Part shown: piece after piece, positions 5,876-7,391 of the stretch
Layout of the letters: every line of letters starts with the position of its first letter
Position numbering within the stretch: position 1 is the first letter of the stretch
DNA from: Candidatus Cloacimonas sp. SDB
GTDB lineage: Bacteria > Cloacimonadota > Cloacimonadia > Cloacimonadales > TCS61
Assembly: GCA_001412425.1 (NCBI GenBank)
Contig: LKUH01000506.1
Coordinates: 1 to 7,391, forward strand
DNA: 7,391 nt
Reading direction: 5' to 3'
Notes under the pieces: model-generated
Database searches by the model: none
Told to the model about the DNA's origin: nothing
What the model saw: the letters and a program-made list of their open reading frames with translations, nothing else
Translations under genes and position numbers: made by a program

Positions 5876-7207
5876 ATGATCGGTGCCAGAATTCTGATTC
5901 TTGACGATAATTCCATAACACGCGAAGTAATTAAGAGAAACCTTATCAAGCATGGTTATCAGATTTACACTGCCGGTAATTTTGATCTGGCTAAGGAAAT
6001 ACTGCAGGAGATAAATCCCGATCTCATTATTACGGATCTAAAAATGCCCGATATTAACGGCATCGAAGTAATAAAATATATTACAGAAAATTATAAAGAT
6101 ACTGAAGTGATCATGATAACTGGCTACCCTACTATTTCGTCAGCCGTTGATGCTGTCAAACTGGGTGCCAATGATTACATAACCAAACCCTTTACTGATG
6201 TTGAACTGCTCACAGCGGTTAAAAACGCTCTTCGAAAACTGAGTTCCCGGCGTGCTCTATCTAAAGATATTTCTCAGGGTTTTAATGAAAAATACGGCAT
6301 TATCGGAAATTCTGAAAAAATGTTGGAAGTCTTTAAGACAATTAAAAAAGCTGCAGCTATTAACAGTACTGTGCTTATCTCAGGTGAGAGCGGAACCGGC
6401 AAGGAACTCATTGCCAGAGCGATTCATTATACAGGACATAGGGCAGCAGCACCTTTTGTTCCGATCAACTGCGGAGCAATTCCGGAAAGCCTTCTGGAAA
6501 GTGAATTGTTCGGGTATGTTAAAGGAGCTTTTACCGGGGCTCATTCTACCAGAAACGGCTTCTTTCAAAGTGCCGACAAAGGAACAATCTTTCTGGATGA
6601 GATCTCGGAAACTTCACCCTTAATGCAGATCAAACTGCTCAGAGTCATTCAAGAAAAAGAAGTTAACATGATAGGTTCCAACGATCCTCAGAAAGTTGAT
6701 GTCAGAATTCTGGCAGCCACCAATAAAGATCTTTACGAGCTGAAAGAGCTAAATAAATTCCGGGAAGACCTTTTCTATCGCCTGAATGTTCTAACCATAC
6801 ATATTCCACCTCTGCGGGAAAGAGAGAATGACATTTTCGAACTGGCTAATTATTTTGCCAGTAAATATGCTGAAGAATTTAATAAAAAAATACCCGCCTT
6901 TTCGGATGAAGTACTGGAATTATTCCGTGATTACTCCTGGCAGGGAAATGTGCGAGAGCTGGAAAATCTGGTTCACAGGCTCATAATTCTTAACGATAAT
7001 GATATTATTGAAAAAGCTGATTTGCCGGAATCCATGAAATCCAGGACTTTTTCCACTAGAGACCTGAAAAAATCACTTAGCGAAATTGAAGTCGAGCACA
7101 TTCAGAAAGTTCTCGAATTCTGCGGTAATAACAAATCCAAAGCAGCTGAAATCTTACAGATAGATAGGAAAACCCTTAATAACAAGTTGCAGAAATTTGA
7201 GGAATAA
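5876..7207 (+). CDS. Sigma-54-dependent NtrC-type response regulator
   Basis: This 443-residue transcription activator has the full three-domain NtrC layout and usual length. The receiver domain (about 4-120) has Asp10-Asp11, phospho-acceptor Asp54 in TDLKMP, Thr82 and Lys104. The AAA+ domain (about 140-370) has Walker A GESGTGKE (170-177), the sigma-54 contact loop GAFTGA (217-222), Walker B GTIFLDE (236-242), the sensor I stretch AATN, the arginine-finger region FREDLFYRLNV (295-305) and sensor II GNVRELEN (357-364). A Fis-type helix-turn-helix closes the protein (about 405-443; NNKSKAAEILQIDRKTLNNKL). Phosphorylation by the kinase encoded just upstream should drive oligomerisation and ATP-powered opening of sigma-54 RNA polymerase at distant targets. 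All key residues are present. Specific target genes cannot be told; ntrC-like naming would overstate what is known, since many such regulators control other processes. Confidence 0.96.
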   Translation: MIGARILILDDNSITREVIKRNLIKHGYQIYTAGNFDLAKEILQEINPDLIITDLKMPDINGIEVIKYITENYKDTEVIMITGYPTISSAVDAVKLGANDYITKPFTDVELLTAVKNALRKLSSRRALSKDISQGFNEKYGIIGNSEKMLEVFKTIKKAAAINSTVLISGESGTGKELIARAIHYTGHRAAAPFVPINCGAIPESLLESELFGYVKGAFTGAHSTRNGFFQSADKGTIFLDEISETSPLMQIKLLRVIQEKEVNMIGSNDPQKVDVRILAATNKDLYELKELNKFREDLFYRLNVLTIHIPPLRERENDIFELANYFASKYAEEFNKKIPAFSDEVLELFRDYSWQGNVRELENLVHRLIILNDNDIIEKADLPESMKSRTFSTRDLKKSLSEIEVEHIQKVLEFCGNNKSKAAEILQIDRKTLNNKLQKFEE

Positions 7208-7227
7208 TTTCCAGCTGAGGAATTTTT
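7206..7227 (+). terminator. Weak candidate terminator after the response regulator
   Basis: AATTTCC (7206-7212) and GGAATTT (7219-7225) can pair around the loop AGCTGA, with one T-T mismatch, and a T-run (7223-7227) overlaps the end of the stem. The stem is short and overlaps the stop codon, so this is only a candidate. Confidence 0.25.
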
Positions 7228-7391
7228 CCCCACTTCTTTATTTTAATCCAAAAGTAATTTCCCTTCATAGCATTTTCTTAAAAATAAAGTTTACTCCTAT
7301 CTCTCTATTCTAATAGCAGTTATATTATCATGTTCCTAATATTGAAGTATTTTTTTTCTGTTTGGTCAATCATTTGCTTTAATTTTTTTAT
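7208..7391. other. AT-rich downstream region, no gene seen
   Basis: No open frame of note occurs on either strand. There are long T-runs at about 7351-7358 and 7384-7390. A short palindrome, CAGCTG, lies at 7212-7217. Nothing here can be assigned; the next gene presumably begins beyond the window. Confidence 0.5.

Noticed and set aside
6252..6623. 123-codon open frame on the plus strand within the regulator gene
   Set aside because: It overlaps the receiver-AAA+ region of a regulator with every motif intact, and its translation is not protein-like.
7208..7391. T-rich tail as a promoter, small RNA or CRISPR-like region
   Set aside because: There are no spaced repeats, no stable stem other than the weak one at the stop codon, and no paired -35/-10 boxes.

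Overview
The window carries five genes and the tail of a sixth, in an AT-rich bacterial sequence. The best clue to the organism is the large protein on the minus strand. It has a signal peptide, eight calcium-loop (FG-GAP/VCBS-like) repeats with G-[WF]-P turns, two Fn3-like domains, and a C-terminal sorting domain with the motif NHPNPFNPNTTI. That design is typical of bacteria of the Fibrobacteres-Chlorobi-Bacteroidetes superphylum that use type IX secretion. The particular style suggests Cloacimonadota or a close relative (inference; no phylogeny was run).

Layout. Bases 3-152 (+) encode the last 49 residues of a cyclopropane-fatty-acyl-phospholipid synthase family protein whose start lies outside the window. 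After a 140-base convergent gap, three minus-strand genes run from about 4169 down to 293: a small membrane protein or lipoprotein, the secreted propeller protein, and an M28 zinc peptidase. They look like one operon, with a plausible sigma-70-type promoter at 4202-4229. Divergently, after a 181-base gap, two plus-strand genes lie one base apart: a soluble histidine kinase (4351-5874) and a sigma-54-dependent NtrC-type response regulator (5876-7207). The last 184 bases are AT-rich and show no gene.

Working together. The kinase and regulator are almost certainly a cognate pair: kinase senses through N-terminal GAF-like regions, phosphorylates Asp54 of the regulator, and the regulator's AAA+ domain, with an intact GAFTGA loop, activates sigma-54 polymerase. 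Nothing in the window shows which genes it controls. I found no convincing -24/-12 promoter in any gap, so control of the divergent operon is only a possibility.

Points worth a second look are mostly at the level of gene starts. The small membrane protein has a perfect ribosome-binding site and ATG in the wrong frame; one extra A in an A4 run would restore a textbook lipoprotein signal peptide. A perfect 11-bp hairpin sits between the propeller gene and the peptidase and argues for a later peptidase start at 1489. The kinase has Glu in place of the usual Asn/Thr four residues after the phospho-accepting His. I did not see a clearly new biological system here.
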